Assembly (NCBI GenBank): GCA_037157565.1
Contig: JAZHRO010000019.1
Location: 60,386,501 to 60,450,500, forward strand
Length of the DNA stretch: 64,000 nt
Direction of reading: 5' to 3'
From: Thalassia testudinum
Lineage: Eukaryota; Streptophyta; Magnoliopsida; Alismatales; Hydrocharitaceae
How positions within the stretch are numbered: position 1 is the stretch's first letter; every line of letters starts with the position of its first letter. Positions 33,930 through 45,807 of the stretch are shown piece after piece. A program made the position numbers and the translations under genes. The notes under the pieces were generated by a model. It worked only from the letters and a program-made list of their open reading frames with translations, did no database searches and was not told the origin of the DNA.

Positions 33930-35610
33930 TGTTGGTGCTAGACCACCACGATCATTTGTTTTGATGATAACAAAACACGTGTTATTTAACATTTGCACTT
34001 GGAGTCTTAGATTTCAGGTCAATTGCAAATGTAGACGTGTTTAGACAGAATTCGAGCTCGCATCCAGGACGGATTGGAGGAGCTTGATGGAGAACAGAGG
34101 GGATTCGCGAGGAGCGATAGATTGAAGATAGAAGGACAAGAAGAATATGATAGAATTCCATTTTATTCCTTTCATGTACATTTGTCGTTATTTTCTTGCT
34201 CTTTATTTCTTTAGAAAATTATGTTAAAGAGCCTCAAAGTATCCTAACAGTAGTCCTAGGAACACCAGCAAAACCCTAGGATACTTAGGTTTTCTGTAGA
34301 GAACTTAGAAAATAGAGTTTCCAGACGTCTAATTCCCAAATCAGACATCTGATAAAGTGTTTTAAGACGTCTGACTGTTGATTCAGACGTCTGATAACAT
34401 TTAGGCTGGACAAGTTAATTCTGTCTGATGAAATCAGACGTCCAGACCTTAGACCAGACGTCTAAGGAGACGTCTGATAACTTTGCCAGACGTCCAATTA
34501 GTGGACCGTTGGCTCTTACCAGACAATCAAGGATATGACCGTTAGAGCCTTATCAGACATCCTTAGGCCTTTCCAGACGTCTGATAATTGACCGTTTTGC
34601 CTCGACTGATCCGAAAATCTCCTCTCAGAGATTTTGTAGCCGTTGCAAATCCATTCCCATGAAAAAGTAGGTTTCCAGACGTCCAGACATAGTGCCAGAC
34701 GTCCTGCATGTCATCTGATGGACTTGCACAAGAACCCTGTTTAGATCTGATTCAAGTCAGGAAGGATCCCGCCCAAAATCAGACGTCTGACCTTGAAATC
34801 AGATGTCTTAAAGTGATCTTCAAGACGTCTGATGCTAGAATTAGACGTCTGATAAGCTTGTCAGAACAATGATTGTTCCTGATTTCAGGCTGATTCACTT
34901 GGGCTTTGCACCCAACGGCTATGGAAGCTTTTCTAAGTCTTCCAAAGCCTTCCTAAGGCCTTTATAAATAGAGGGGAGCCTTTGACACACAAACACACAT
35001 CTAAGAAACACTAGACACACCTAAGGAACATACTTTCTACCATTTTGTGTCTCTCTTGCTCTCAAAGCTCAAGTTCTACATCTTGAGAGCATCAAGCCTT
35101 CGCGCACCCGCTCTCCCGCCGTAGTTCACGAGAGCGAAGTTGCACTGTCGCGTGGCTTACGCATCCGCGTCGTCGATGCACTCCTTTCAAAGGGAAGCAT
35201 CCTAATTCCTATAGAAGCTTAGCTTTAAAAATTACTTTGTTGGCTCTATAGGATTACTTGTTTATTTTATCTTTGTTATTTGGTTGGGTATTCGCTTTGC
35301 GAATTCGCGTCTCCTTTGAGGGACAAAATCCTTCTCGTGAAGAGAAGGGGTTGAGGAACGCTACCCTCGCACTTGTAGCGTGGTTGTATTTGAGGTTGAA
35401 TCACCCTCGTTTAAAGTGATTCGCTTAGTGGATTTTGATCAACTTGGTTGATCGGAAAATCCTAACTCGAGAGGGTTAGGTGGTGGTTTTCACCCGGTTT
35501 GGGTTTTCACCTAAAAATACTTGTGTACTTGTGTGATTGTCTATTTTGTGAGATTGTTTATATTTATTTCCGCAATTATTACGTCACCCCCTCCTGGTAG
35601 GGAAACTACA
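33930..35610 (+). repeat. Element D 3' LTR
   Basis: Starts TGTTGGTGCTAGACCACC (one change breaks the terminal hairpin) and ends GGAAACTACA before the target copy GCATG. 1681 bp, nearly identical to the 5' LTR, including the GACGTC array at 34320-34855. Confidence 0.92.
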
Positions 35611-37059
35611 GCATGAACCGTAGGATAGAGAAATGATTGAACCAATTATTCTACATGATTGTTTTTGTATACATGAACAAGTTAAACTATTAGCTATTGC
35701 CTGTAAATAAGTATGAGCTGCCTGTTAGAATATGATCTGCCTGAGATAACTGAATAGTTACCTGTGAAATCATTAGTTGCATGCATTAAATTATGGAAAT
35801 ACGAGCTACTGGTATATAAACGAGAACTGAATTGTGAAGGATGAAATCTAGATCTGAATAATGTGGTGGACATGAGCATGAACCCTACGGGGAGATAGAA
35901 GTAGAGCTCCTGTGGTTAGATGGAAAATCTGGAATGTGGGTGGGAAGTGTGCTGGCCCTTGAGTACGTGGTACCAAGGAAAGCGACTGTCCCCTTTTGTG
36001 TAGAGCAGAGCTAGCCGCCCTTGGGTTAGGACCTGGGGTTAGGATTGGCCACTCTACACCTGTTGGCCCTCATGTACACGGTACCGAGGCGAGCTACTAG
36101 TGTAGGGAGGGAGCTAGCCACCCCACGGGGCTCGGGGTTCAGCTAGCCACCCTACACCGACTTGTTAGGCCCTCTGGGCAAACCGGGGTAGTCGGACGAG
36201 GGTGCGCGGACTGTGGAGGGGCGAGACCCCTGTTGGTTCTGAGGGGGCTAGACCCCTATTTCTAAGAGGGTTAGGCCCTATACTGTTATGTGTTGTACTT
36301 TGGGTGTACCCACTAACGGAAATGACTGACCGTGTGTAAGTGCGGGGTAGCTACCCGTGCGCTTATTGTGCACGCGGTAGTCACTGCTACATCTGACAAA
36401 GATCTCGGGGTGGTTGAATGAGTGTAGGACTACCACGGGAGACTCTCCCGATCAGGAGAGCACCATGTGTACCTTCTACTCTTTGGAAAATACTACAATC
36501 AAGATCGTTCCCACGAGGAACATGCAAGATCAAGAAATATGAAAGTTAACGAAAAGGAGTGAAAAGGAATTATATGTAAAGTAAAATGACTAGAAAAAAT
36601 AATTAAACCTGTACTTTTACTGCTTTAGATAGTATAGTTACCACTCTACTCAGTGTTCGTTGACTCCGTCTTTTTCATAACATTATTCAGGTCCAAGAGT
36701 TGAGCAGCCCGAGCTTCTAGCTGTGGAAGGTGCTGGGCCCAGTCGAGCCCAGCCATAGTTTTCTGCACTCTTTGTTGTACCCTCTTTACTGTTGTTGTGA
36801 GTTTCAGACTTTTAGCTACTGTTCTTGTTACCATTGCTTTCGTTTCTGTTGTTCCTGTTGTTGTGGTGGTATGTACTGGAATAGCAGCTTTTACTTTCCC
36901 TTACTGCTTGTATGTTTTACTGCTTAGTTATATTGCATATGTGAATGTGGATTATTTTTCCTGCTTTTTGGTTATTTCTTGTTGGACAACTGGGTCTTGG
37001 GATTAGTCAAGGCAAGCCGGTCTCGGGTCCTATAAGGATTTGGGAACCGGGTTGTAACA

Positions 37060-37910
37060 TAGAGGAATAAAGATTCCCTGGCCCTAGGGGTCATCAGAAT
37101 TGGAGGGCATTGAAGGACGTTCTTTACCTCCTCCAGAGCCTTCTAGCAATGGGGGGTCCAATGGGCAACTGTATAGCCTTTGTCCTTTTTAATACACTCG
37201 AAGAATGGAAGACATTTATAGGAAGATCGAAACAAGAAACGACCTATAGAGGCAATCTTACCAACTAACAATTGTATTCCTTTTAGAGTGTTTAGCTGCG
37301 TCAGAGCCATGATCGCCTAGATCTTGTTGGGATTAGCCTCTGTTCCACGGTTAGAGACCAAAAATCCTAAAAACTTTTCTGAGGAAACGTCAAAAACACA
37401 CTTCTCAAGATTCAAGCGAAGTCAAGTGTTCCTCATGACATGGAACACCTCGATGAGATTTGCCAGATATTGAGGGAAATTCAATCCCTTCACTAACATG
37501 TCATCGATTTACACCTCAAATTATTTTCCAATTATGTGAGAAAAAATCACATTTACAAGGCGCTGGTAAGTTGTTCCAGCATTTTTTAAGCCAAAGGGCA
37601 TGACTCTATATTGAAGTAGACTCCTATCAGTTATGAATGAAGTATGAGGTCTGTCTATTTAAGCTAAACTTATCTGGTGGTATCCACTGTAGGCATCCAG
37701 GAAAGATATGTGAGATTAGCTACTGCATGAATCCACAAGAGTGTCGACCCTTGGCAAGGGGAATTCATCCTTGGAGTAGACTTCATTCAGGTTTGTGAAG
37801 TCTACACACATCTGCCACTTGCCGTTTGTCTTACTGACCATGACTACATTGGATAGCCATGCAGGGTATAGGGATTTTTCAGTGAATCTGTTCTCCAGAA
37901 GCTTTTTCAC
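37060..37910 (-). pseudogene. Element F reverse transcriptase, broken and truncated
   Basis: 37910-37716 reads AWLSNVVMVSKTNGKWQMCVDF and then LPRVDTLVD, the front of a Tat-type RT. The following region to 37060 continues in shifted frames (KDKGYTVAHWT, KALEEVKNVL, PPILMTPRARESLFL) and ends at the connection region before RNase H. The catalytic YxDD segment falls in a degraded part around 37500 and is not readable as an intact box. The domain stops at the K LTR boundary. Confidence 0.75.
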
Positions 37911-38000
37911 CTCTGCATCAATTGTCTGCCATTGCTCTGCTGATTTATGCCGGCGAACTTATTTCACCACTTGGGCATTCACCTGCATATTGAGATGGTG

Positions 38001-38961
38001 CTAAATTAGAGATGAATCGACCCCCAGCAAGTCATTGGCAGACCAAGCAAATATATCCACATTGGCCCTTAATAAGAGCAGTAATTCATGGACTTCAGAG
38101 GGATCAAGGTCCACTCCAACTCGAATGAGCTTGTCCTTTACGTCAAGATATAACTGTATGGCCATAGCTGAAGAGCCTGACTGAACTTTTGAAGCCGCTG
38201 GGGCGTTGGTCGGACCCACTTCTTGCTAAATCACTTGGATCTGGCTCCTCTTCCCCTGTTTCTATAGTTTTGGGGGCCTTGTCTCCATGGATTGCTCTAG
38301 CGCGATTTGCAAAAGCTTGCACCCAATGGATTGATCCACGTGCACTATTCCCACTCCACAAGGAGTGCAAAAGAGCATAAATTGGAAATATGAAGAGGGG
38401 ATCACTAGAAAGGCGTGGGTTGTTGGGCGGCCAATGATGCCGTCAAATGCTACCACCAAATGTGGCCGTTCGATTCCAATGATTGTCCCCATTGCAGATA
38501 GACATATGTAAACTAATCTCTCCCTTAGGCATCACCTTATGGTTCCCAAGTCCCACCACCGGGTGGGCTGAGGAGGAAAGGTGTTCTTCTTTAAATACAA
38601 ACTTTAATAGTGTCTTGAGGAACAAGATGTCAACCACACTACCTTCATCCACAAGGAGACTAGGCTGAAGTTGCCCTGCCAACGAGAGAGTCATGAGGAG
38701 GGGATCCGTATGGGCTAGCGGATCCAGTAAGGTGGAGAAGAGTGTTGATGCCGCTTGTCTGACAGTATTCCTCTCCCTCCATTGAAGGGTAGGGAATACT
38801 CCTATAGGCCCCCCTTTAACTTGAGCAGTTTGTGGACAAGGAGTGTTGACTCCAAAAATGACTTCCACTTTCTCAACTATTGATGTAGGTAGAAGATTAA
38901 GTGCACAGGTGTCCTGGGGTTGTACTACCATCGTCGCCAGAACTTGCCAATGATATTCCAT
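38001..38961 (-). pseudogene. Element F protease and RT upstream region, broken
   Basis: 38961-38443 contains PSLLVDEGSVVDILF, matching the Tat protease site (VDGGSSADILF type) with changed residues around the Asp. Frames at 38492-38262 (FDGIIGRPTTHAFLVIPS) and 38219-38001 (LHxLLRANVDIFAWSANDLLGVD) are the following conserved parts leading into RT. Each frame is separated by stops or shifts. Confidence 0.75.
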
Positions 38962-39060
38962 AGGTGGGAGCTATCGGGAGACTCCCAGCTCACCCTGGTG
39001 ATATGTGGATTTAGCCGAACTCTCGTCTGTTAGGAATACTACATTTACTCCCTGAAGCTG

Positions 39061-40210
39061 TTGAAGCTTCTCCCTGTGGTATTCTTTTGGACCCTCCATG
39101 GGTCCCTTGCCCTTGTCTTGACTTTCATTTTGTTTAACGAAATGTGCCAAGTTGCTTTGTCGGATCTAAGATTCAATTTGGTCATGTTGATCCTGGCAAT
39201 CCTCCGTAGCATGTCCTCAGGCTCAGTGATACTTTCAATAAGGCCTTAAGTCAGCCTTCTTCTTGAGAAGCTTTGGCAAGGGTAAGAGGCCTTTATCAAT
39301 GGACCACACCTCCGCCAACACATTCACCTAGTTCACGGCCAGGGGAGTGTACTCTTCAAAAAGTCTTGCCTAGGTTGGTGGGGCCCGTTATTCCAACCTT
39401 TATTGGACCTTTCATTCCTTTGGTCCTAGAAGTTTGCCTTCCGTTGATTGAAGAGGCCACCACCCCAAATGGATATAGGGGCAGCCTCTCCTAGGGTTTT
39501 CTTCTCATCAGGGGAATAGAATTGATCCCCATATCCATCTGCCAACTGGCTACGAGAGCAAAACAAGTCATCTTATTCCATAAACCTCATGACTCGGTCC
39601 CATTGTTCTGCCATGTCTCTCCACGAAAAATCATCAATATCATACCAAAACCTTTGGGTCAAGAGACCTGACTTAATGTACTATATGGTAATGGCATCAT
39701 GAGGCCTTTTGCACTTGAAGTACTGAGTCTTGAATTGATCGAGATAGGATTGGAAAGACTCAACTTTTCACCACTAGATCTCCAACAGTCTTTCAGGTAG
39801 TCTCGGACCCGCTGCTGCCTTGCAAAGTATTGGCAAAACTTGTCTACCAAGTCCTGGAAGCAAATAATTTACCCTGCTGGTGGGTCATTGAACCATTCGT
39901 GAGCCATGCCGGAGAGATATGACAGGAATACCCGACAAAGTACTCTATCAGGGTGGCCATGGATGAGCATCATCTGACGAAAGCTCCCCGCAAAGCTGTT
40001 GGGGTCTGCTGTCCTGTCGTAGTGTGCCATGACAGGATGCTTAAATTTTTCCGATAGAGGGACTGTCATTACCACTTCTCTGAAGGGGTATGTAGTGACA
40101 TACGTCCATGGGCATATGCCCCTCATCTCCCAGGGGACTTGCTGGACGATCTTGGGCAAGGAGCCTCCCTTGCTAGTTGATTATGCAGCAATCATAGGAC
40201 TTAAAAGACC
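39061..40210 (-). pseudogene. Element F gag, middle part, broken
   Basis: 40159-39869 is a gag domain: FKHPVMAHYDRTADPNSFAGSF, MLIHGHPDRVLCRVFLSYLSGMAHEWFNDPP. 39850-39659 continues with VDKFCQYFARQQRVRDYLKD. The sequence to 39061 is a decayed tail without clear motifs. The N-terminal part is found beyond the insertion, at 44040-44720. Confidence 0.75.
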
Positions 40211-43200
40211 TGAATTTAGTTAGAACTAAGCATAATTGTAGTATAATTCATGCATTAGTAGCATACATTGCATCTTTCCTGCTTTACTTAGATAATCATG
40301 CTATAATACTGTACTAATTAGTATATTATTTGGGTTGTAGGCAAGAAAAGCTTAGGAGATGGCCTGAAGCTGGATTTGAAGCAGGGAAAAGGACAAAGTT
40401 GGAGTAGAAGCGGTGGGAATAAAACCACTCAAGATGAAGACATAATGAAGGGAAGAGGTATACTACATTACTTGTAGGATTTTAATGTTTGAGCTAAATT
40501 ATGAAGAACATAGGACCTTCCTTAGCCTTAGGACAGTCTTAGACACCTTCCCAAACCTTAGCAACCCTTAGATTAGGTCACCTTAGCCTAAAACATCTCA
40601 AAACCCATCTTCTAGCCCATCTCTGGACGTCCAAGTAGGATGCTGGATGTCCAGGCCCCTTAGATACCACCCGTAGAACCTAGAGCTCAATCTGCTGGAA
40701 TATTAGATGTCCAGACAAGGTGTCAGATGTCCAATTTTTGCAAAAATCCAAGACAGAACCTTAATTCCACACTGATTCATCATTGGACATCCAGACTAGA
40801 AACTTAGACTTCTGATTTTGATGTATAAGTCGTCTGTTCTTTAAATCAAACATTTGAAACCCCTCTCCAGTTGTTGTTTTTGAAATCAAGCCTAGATCCT
40901 GATTTCTTAGTCCCCTAAACCCAATCCTATGAAGGTTCGTCCCTACCAGGAGGGATGACGTGATAAATTGCAGAAATAAAATATAAAGCAATCTCACAAA
41001 AATCAATCACAAAATACACAAGTAATTTTAGGTGGAAACCCAAACCGGGTGAAAACCACCACCTAACCCTCTCGAGTTAGGATTTTCCGATCAACCTAGT
41101 TGATCAAATCCACTAAACGAATCACTTTAAAACGAGGGTGATTCAACCTCAGTACAACCATGCTACAAGTACGAGGGTAGCGTTCCTCAACCCCTTCTCT
41201 CCACGAGAAGGATTTTGTCCCACGAAGGAGACGGGAATTCGCAAAGCGAATACCCAACCAAAAGACAAAGGTAAAATAAACAACAAACCTATAGAGCCAA
41301 CAAAGTAATAAACCTAAGCTTCTATAGGATTTAGGAAACTCCCCTTTGCAAGGAGTGCGTCGACGATGACGCGGTGCGTGAGCCACGCGACAGCGCAACT
41401 TCGCTCTCGTGAACTACGGCGGGAGAGCGGGTGCGCAACAGCTTGATGCTCTCAAGAGAATGGTGCTTGAGCTTGGAGAGCAAGAGCTAGCTAGGACACA
41501 AGAGAGTGGAAAGTGTAATACAAATTGTTTCTTGTGTATCTTGGTCTCTCTAGGTGTGTCTTGGTGTGTAAAGGCTCCCCTCTATTTATAGAGGCCTTAG
41601 GAAGGCTTTGGAAGGCTTAAGAAAGGTTCTATAGCCGTTGGGAACAAAGCCCAAGTGAATCAGCCCGAAATCAGGAACAATCATTATTCTGACAGGCTTA
41701 TCAGACGTCTAATTCTAGCATCAGACGTCTGGAAGTTCACTATAAGACGTCTGATTCGAAGGTCAGACGTCTGATTTTGGGCGGGTCTCTCCCTGACTTG
41801 GATCAGATCTAAACAGGGTTTTTACGCAAGTCCATCAGACGACATACAGGACGTCTGGCACTATGTCTGGACGTCTGGAAACCTACTTTTACTGTGGGAA
41901 TTGATTTCCAAGCGTTGCAACGGCTAGAAAATCTCTGAGAAGAGATTTTGGGTCAACCGAGGCAAAACGGTCATTTATCAGACGTCTGGACAGTCCTATG
42001 GACGTCTGATAAGGCTCTAACGGTCATATCTAGAGTGTTTGCGAAGCCAGCCAACGGTCCACTAATTAGACGTCTGGCAAAGTCATCAGACGTCTCCTAA
42101 GATGTCTGGTCTAAGGTCTGGACGTCTGATTTCATCAGACAGAACTAACTATGTCCAGCCTAACAGTTATCAGACGTCTGAAACAACAGTCAGACGTCTT
42201 AAAATACATTATCAGACGTCTGATTTGGGAATTAGACGTCTGGAAAGTCTGTTTGAACCTTATATTGGTTTTCTAAGTATTCTACAGAAAACCTAAGTAT
42301 CCTAGGGTTGTGCCGGTGTTCCTAGGACTACTGTTAGGGTTCTTTGAGGCTCTTTAACATGAAATATCTAAGGAAATAAAGAGCAACAAAAGAAACGAAA
42401 AATACAACAAGTACAAAAGAAGGAAATCTATCCTATTCTTCATTTCCTTCCATCTTCAATCTTTCTCTCCACGTGAACCTCCTCTGTTTTCCGTCAAGCT
42501 TCTCCAATCCGTCCTGGATGCGAGCTCGAACTCCGTCTAAACACGTCCACATTTGCAATTGACCTGAAATCTAGGACTCAAATTGCAAATGTTAAATAAC
42601 ACGTGTTTTGTTATCATCAAAACAAATGATCGTGGTGCTCTAGCACCAACATCCTACACCCTAGGAAACCTAAATTAAGGTGTCCTAAGCCTAGTACACT
42701 ACCCTAAGGCTCTCCTAGGAACCTAATTAGGTTCTCACTAAGACCAATTGACTTGGATCTAAGTCAATTACACCCTACCTAGTCAATTGGACTCATAGAG
42801 TCCAATTAAGCTCAAATCTAAACCAGCACAAGTCTAATTGGACTCAGTAAGAGTCCAATTGACTCAAGCCTAACCTAATTGGGAACTTTCTCTCTCAATT
42901 ACACACACATCCACTCAATTAAACTTGTGGTGAGTTTAATTGCACTTATCACTTTAGTATTAGATTTTATGAACCTAGTTTTTAGAAACCTACCTAAACC
43001 CAATTGCGTAGGCCTATAGGACTCAACCTAGACCACCTAGCCACCACCCATACTCATGCACACACACACACACACCACCACCACTTGGCCATCCACTCTA
43101 GAGTATTCTAGAATGGCCTCCAAGTGCCGCTACCTTGAAGACTAAAAATAGTCTTCAAGGAGTCCACAACCTACCTCCTTAGGAAGTGGATCTAAGAAGA

Positions 43201-43738
43201 CCACTTCCAACCAAAGTTGATGCCAACCTTGGGGTTCTTCTAAAGAATTCCATAGTTCTCTAGATGACCCACCTCCAAGTCTATATAGGGGCTCCCTTGG
43301 ACGGCCAAGGACCCCCAATCTTGGATGCCATCTCCATATTCACAACTCCCTCCGCAAGTTCCACCATCACCTCCACTCCACCATTGGAAGTCCAAGATCC
43401 AAGAAGCTCCTCCACCACATTCTCAAGAGGCCAACCAATCACCTTGGCTCCCCTCTTTCCCCTCCTACCACCACTAGCCACACAGCCATTGGAGACCACC
43501 TCCAATGCCCTAACTTCTAGTAGCTAGATTAATGTTCTTCATATTTTAATTTCTGTATTAATATCTTGCTAGTAGTAGTAGTAGTAGTACCCTCTCTAAG
43601 AATGCAAGCATAATCTACCCTAGATCCATGCATGCATATCTTTTCTGTTAGCTAGAAGTAGTATTTTCAAGTTCCATGTATAAGCTTTCCTCTAGAACCA
43701 TTGTAATGACAATATTTTGGAAGAAATAAAAATCATCA
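40211..43738 (+). other. Segment L: unclassified LTR-like insertion interrupted by solo LTR E
   Basis: No coding potential in 40211-40929 or 42657-43738. It separates two parts of gag of F, so it is probably an insertion. Clues for a plus-strand LTR: a TATA-like CTATATAGGGGCTCCC (43281-43296), a late AATAAAA (43725-43731) and an end in ATCATCA at 43738. It contains several GGACGTCCA/GGATGTCCA motifs (40620-40850). No target duplication was found, so limits are tentative. Confidence 0.35.
40930..42651 (-). mobile_element. Element E: solo LTR of the element D family
   Basis: Minus strand begins TGTTGGTGCTAGAGCACC at 42651 and ends near CCTTCA at 40930; 1722 bp, the same organisation as the D LTR with the GACGTC array (41700-42242) and TATA box (41583-41590). 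Target duplication TCCTA is perfect (40925-40929 and 42652-42656). A single LTR with matching flanks is the product of recombination between two LTRs of one element. Confidence 0.93.
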
Positions 43739-43744
43739 GTTGCC

Positions 43745-43910
43745 TGCTTCATATATATATATATATATATTGCAATAAACATGTCGGTTCCAAAGGATAT
43801 TAATGATTTTGCGATAGATTCATTTTCTGCTGCTTCATATATATATATATTGCAATAAACATGTCGGTTCCAAAGGATATTAATGATTTTGCGATAGATT
43901 CATTTTCTGC
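43745..43910 (+). repeat. Tandem duplication with AT microsatellite
   Basis: Two copies, 86 bp (43745-43830) and 80 bp (43831-43910), identical except that the first has an AT run of 20 bases and the second of 14. The shared part includes AACATGTCGGTTCCAAAGGA. The following 43911-44040 shows nothing recognisable. Confidence 0.9.
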
Positions 43911-44039
43911 TAATCACCATCGCATAATAGAGGTTGTGCGGACCGAAACACACACATTCACATTTGTGATGTATCTGACTCATGCACATGTTTTACGTGT
44001 CAACAACGTGACCAACGCATCTTTTACTCGCACTCTCAA

Positions 44040-44720
44040 AATTGGAATATGATTTTAAGAAAAAAGTCAAAATCAATTTCGCTATCCTACGCCTCCCTGA
44101 GATCGACTGGGACTCACCGTCTTGTTATTAATTTTTGTTTGAGTCATAATTCACGCTATACTACAATGTGTTTCTTAACAAATCTACGTTTTACAATCTC
44201 AACACTAGTCACCATGGGGTGGGCATCAGATTGCTCCTCCGACTCTCACAAAGGTGGAGGGGGAGCTCGAGGTGGCCTAGGAGGGACCTCCCCCTTTTGA
44301 CTACTAAGCTTGCATTTTAACTTTTCGAGTTGTTTGCGCAGGTGGGCATTTTCCTCCTCCACCACACAATGCCATTTCAATTGGCCATCAGTGGAACTAG
44401 AGTTCTGGGGCTCTCCGGTTGAACCTTCTGACTACCAACTACTGTTCAACCTTCAAGGGCGTCAGTTTGGCCTCATACTTTTCCTATCTCGCTTGCATCT
44501 TGAGGAGAGGATCTCCTTAAGGATTCTCATGGTGAGAAGGCTCAGGTTGCAGGCTAGGTTGCGCTGCCTTATCCTTGCTAGGTCCTACGTCTTGATGGCG
44601 TCTCCTAGATGCAGAGACATTGGATTCTGTCAGACCAGATTTTTCAAGGTTAGCACGATAAGAGTGATGTGTGGTGGGAGCCATTGCTTAAGCTCCAGAA
44701 CAAAGAATGTGGTAACGATA
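44040..44720 (-). pseudogene. Element F gag N-terminus, decayed
   Basis: Minus strand at about 44350-44270 reads EEENAHLRKQLEKLKCKL followed by a Pro-rich segment, a layout typical of Tat-type gag starts (coiled coil, then disordered region). The surrounding bases are full of stops. It lies directly downstream of the primer site, which supports the call. Confidence 0.5.
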
Positions 44721-44728
44721 ATAAACGC

Positions 44729-44746
44729 TTCCTACAGACGGTGCCA
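44729..44746 (-). other. Element F primer-binding site
   Basis: Minus TGGCACCGTCTGTAGGAA, close to the TGGCGCCGTCTGTGGGAA form known from Tat-type elements of grasses. It supports F as a Tat element whose 5' LTR starts just to the right. Confidence 0.65.
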
Positions 44747-45356
44747 ATTAATCGAGGTCCTAATAGTATGAGTCTGACTCAAAGAATCAATAGGGCAATC
44801 ACACAGAGAATTGGTGGCCTAGTTCCACCCAAAGAAGTGTACATTTGGGGAGAGAGCGTTGCTCCCAATATTTCACTATGCATTCATAGGTGGTACAATC
44901 ACTCTAACTTTTCTCTTTTTGACTGCTTAAACAACAAAATCTATCTCATCTTGGTATTTATAATGCAAAATCACCTCTCATAATGGATATCATGATCCTC
45001 ACCTCTTCTCCTGCAATTTGGCTATTAATAGCATTTAAGTGGGCAAATGGCGCGGACTGTTATTGCTAATGCCGACAAGACACTTGCTCATTTTAAATTC
45101 GGTCAACTGGATTCTTAGGCGGGTTGTCGGGCCTTGATATCAGGTCGGATTCGGTGAATCCTTGATTAGCTGGATCCACCAGGATGCTAATCCGATGGAT
45201 TCACCAGGATGCTGAGTAATCGAATAGTCGGGTTTGCCAAAACACCGAGTAACCAGACCCATCAGGTATTTTGTGAAGTTTTAATTGAGAGTACTTTTTG
45301 TCCCTCATCATGGGAGTTGTTGGGGTGACTGGGTCTTTGAAGTCTTCTGTTGATAG
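44747..45356 (-). repeat. Element F 5' LTR candidate, mixed with end of a copia fragment
   Basis: Non-coding. A minus-strand TATAAATA lies at 44955-44962. A possible LTR start is TGATGAGGGAC at 45308. A short direct repeat (GGATTCACCAGGATGCT-like) occurs twice near 45171-45215. Bases 45309-45356 may instead be the 3' LTR of the copia fragment to the right; the boundary cannot be fixed. Confidence 0.35.
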
Positions 45357-45807
45357 CCCCCCTTGATCACAAGTACTATGTGATTGTAGATTGGGTCTTG
45401 AGTCAATCACAGATGTGAAGGAATTGTGGCTTAGGTAAAGGTTTAGTCATAATATTAGCAAGTTGGTCCTTTGTGAAGATGAAGTGGACAAATAGGAGTT
45501 CTTTAGAGAATTGATCTCTGCCAAAGTAATAGTTGACCTCTATATGTTTTGTGCTAGCATGGAATACTGAATATATGTTGCTCCAATATTGTCACAACAT
45601 ACGATAGAAGGTGATGAAGTGGAGATTTTTATTTCTTGCAACAATGAACGTAGCCAAATGAGTTATGTAGTTGTATCTGCTAAGGCTTTGCATTTGGATT
45701 CTGTTGACGAATGAGGCACAATTTGTTATTTTCTTATTGACCAGGAAATGAGATTTTGCCCAAGGTAGATAAGGTAGCCACCAGAGGATTTTTTGTCATT
45801 CGTTGAA
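45357..45807 (-). pseudogene. Copia RNase H fragment with 3' polypurine tract
   Basis: Minus strand from about 45795 reads SGGYLIYLGQNLISWS, then CDNIGATYIQYS, then in a shifted frame TKHIEVNYYFGRDQF, LLFVHFIFTKDQLANIMTKPL. This is the C-terminal RNase H of Ty1/copia pol. It is followed by a purine run AAGGGGGGC (45357-45366). The frame is broken by stops and a shift near 45560. Its upstream part was cut by LTR G at 45808. Confidence 0.8.

Larger units (their letters stand above)
30107..35610 (+). mobile_element. Element D: gag-only Ty1/copia-type element, complete
   Basis: LTR 30107-31803, primer site, one gag frame, repeated polypurine tracts, LTR 33930-35610. Target duplication GCATG (30102-30106 and 35611-35615) is perfect, so both ends are exact. 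The 2.1-kb interior lacks protease, integrase and RT. This is the layout called TR-GAG (terminal-repeat element with only gag). The two LTRs are very alike, so it is one of the younger insertions here. Confidence 0.92.
29366..37059 (-). repeat. Element K: probable chromovirus-type LTR, interrupted by D
   Basis: With D removed, about 2.2 kb. Minus strand begins TGTTACAACCCGGTTCCC at 37059, like LTR starts common in Tekay/Del-type chromoviruses, and ends beside the primer-site candidate at 29354-29365. Coding is absent on both sides of D (29366-30106, 35616-37059). The part at 29370-29800 holds degenerate copies of AGACGTCTG-like motifs. No target duplication is found: the bases right of 37059 are TAGAG and the other end of K is missing. 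Confidence 0.4.
10342..44746 (-). mobile_element. Element F: Tat-type Ty3/gypsy retrotransposon split by nested insertions
   Basis: Three minus-strand pieces are collinear in normal gypsy order: primer site and gag start (44746-44040), gag-protease-RT (40210-37060), then RNase H-integrase (11873-10342). The RNase H piece resembles the additional RNase H of the Tat/Retand/Ogre group. I infer one ancient element opened by two insertion clusters (11874-37059 and 40211-44040). The join between RT and RNase H lacks more than a hundred residues, so some deletion happened too. Two unrelated Tat copies are the alternative. Confidence 0.6.

Noticed and set aside
29366..37059. K as a solo LTR with target duplication
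   Set aside because: Flanks CGGTC and TAGAG do not match, and a primer-site candidate plus leader follow it.
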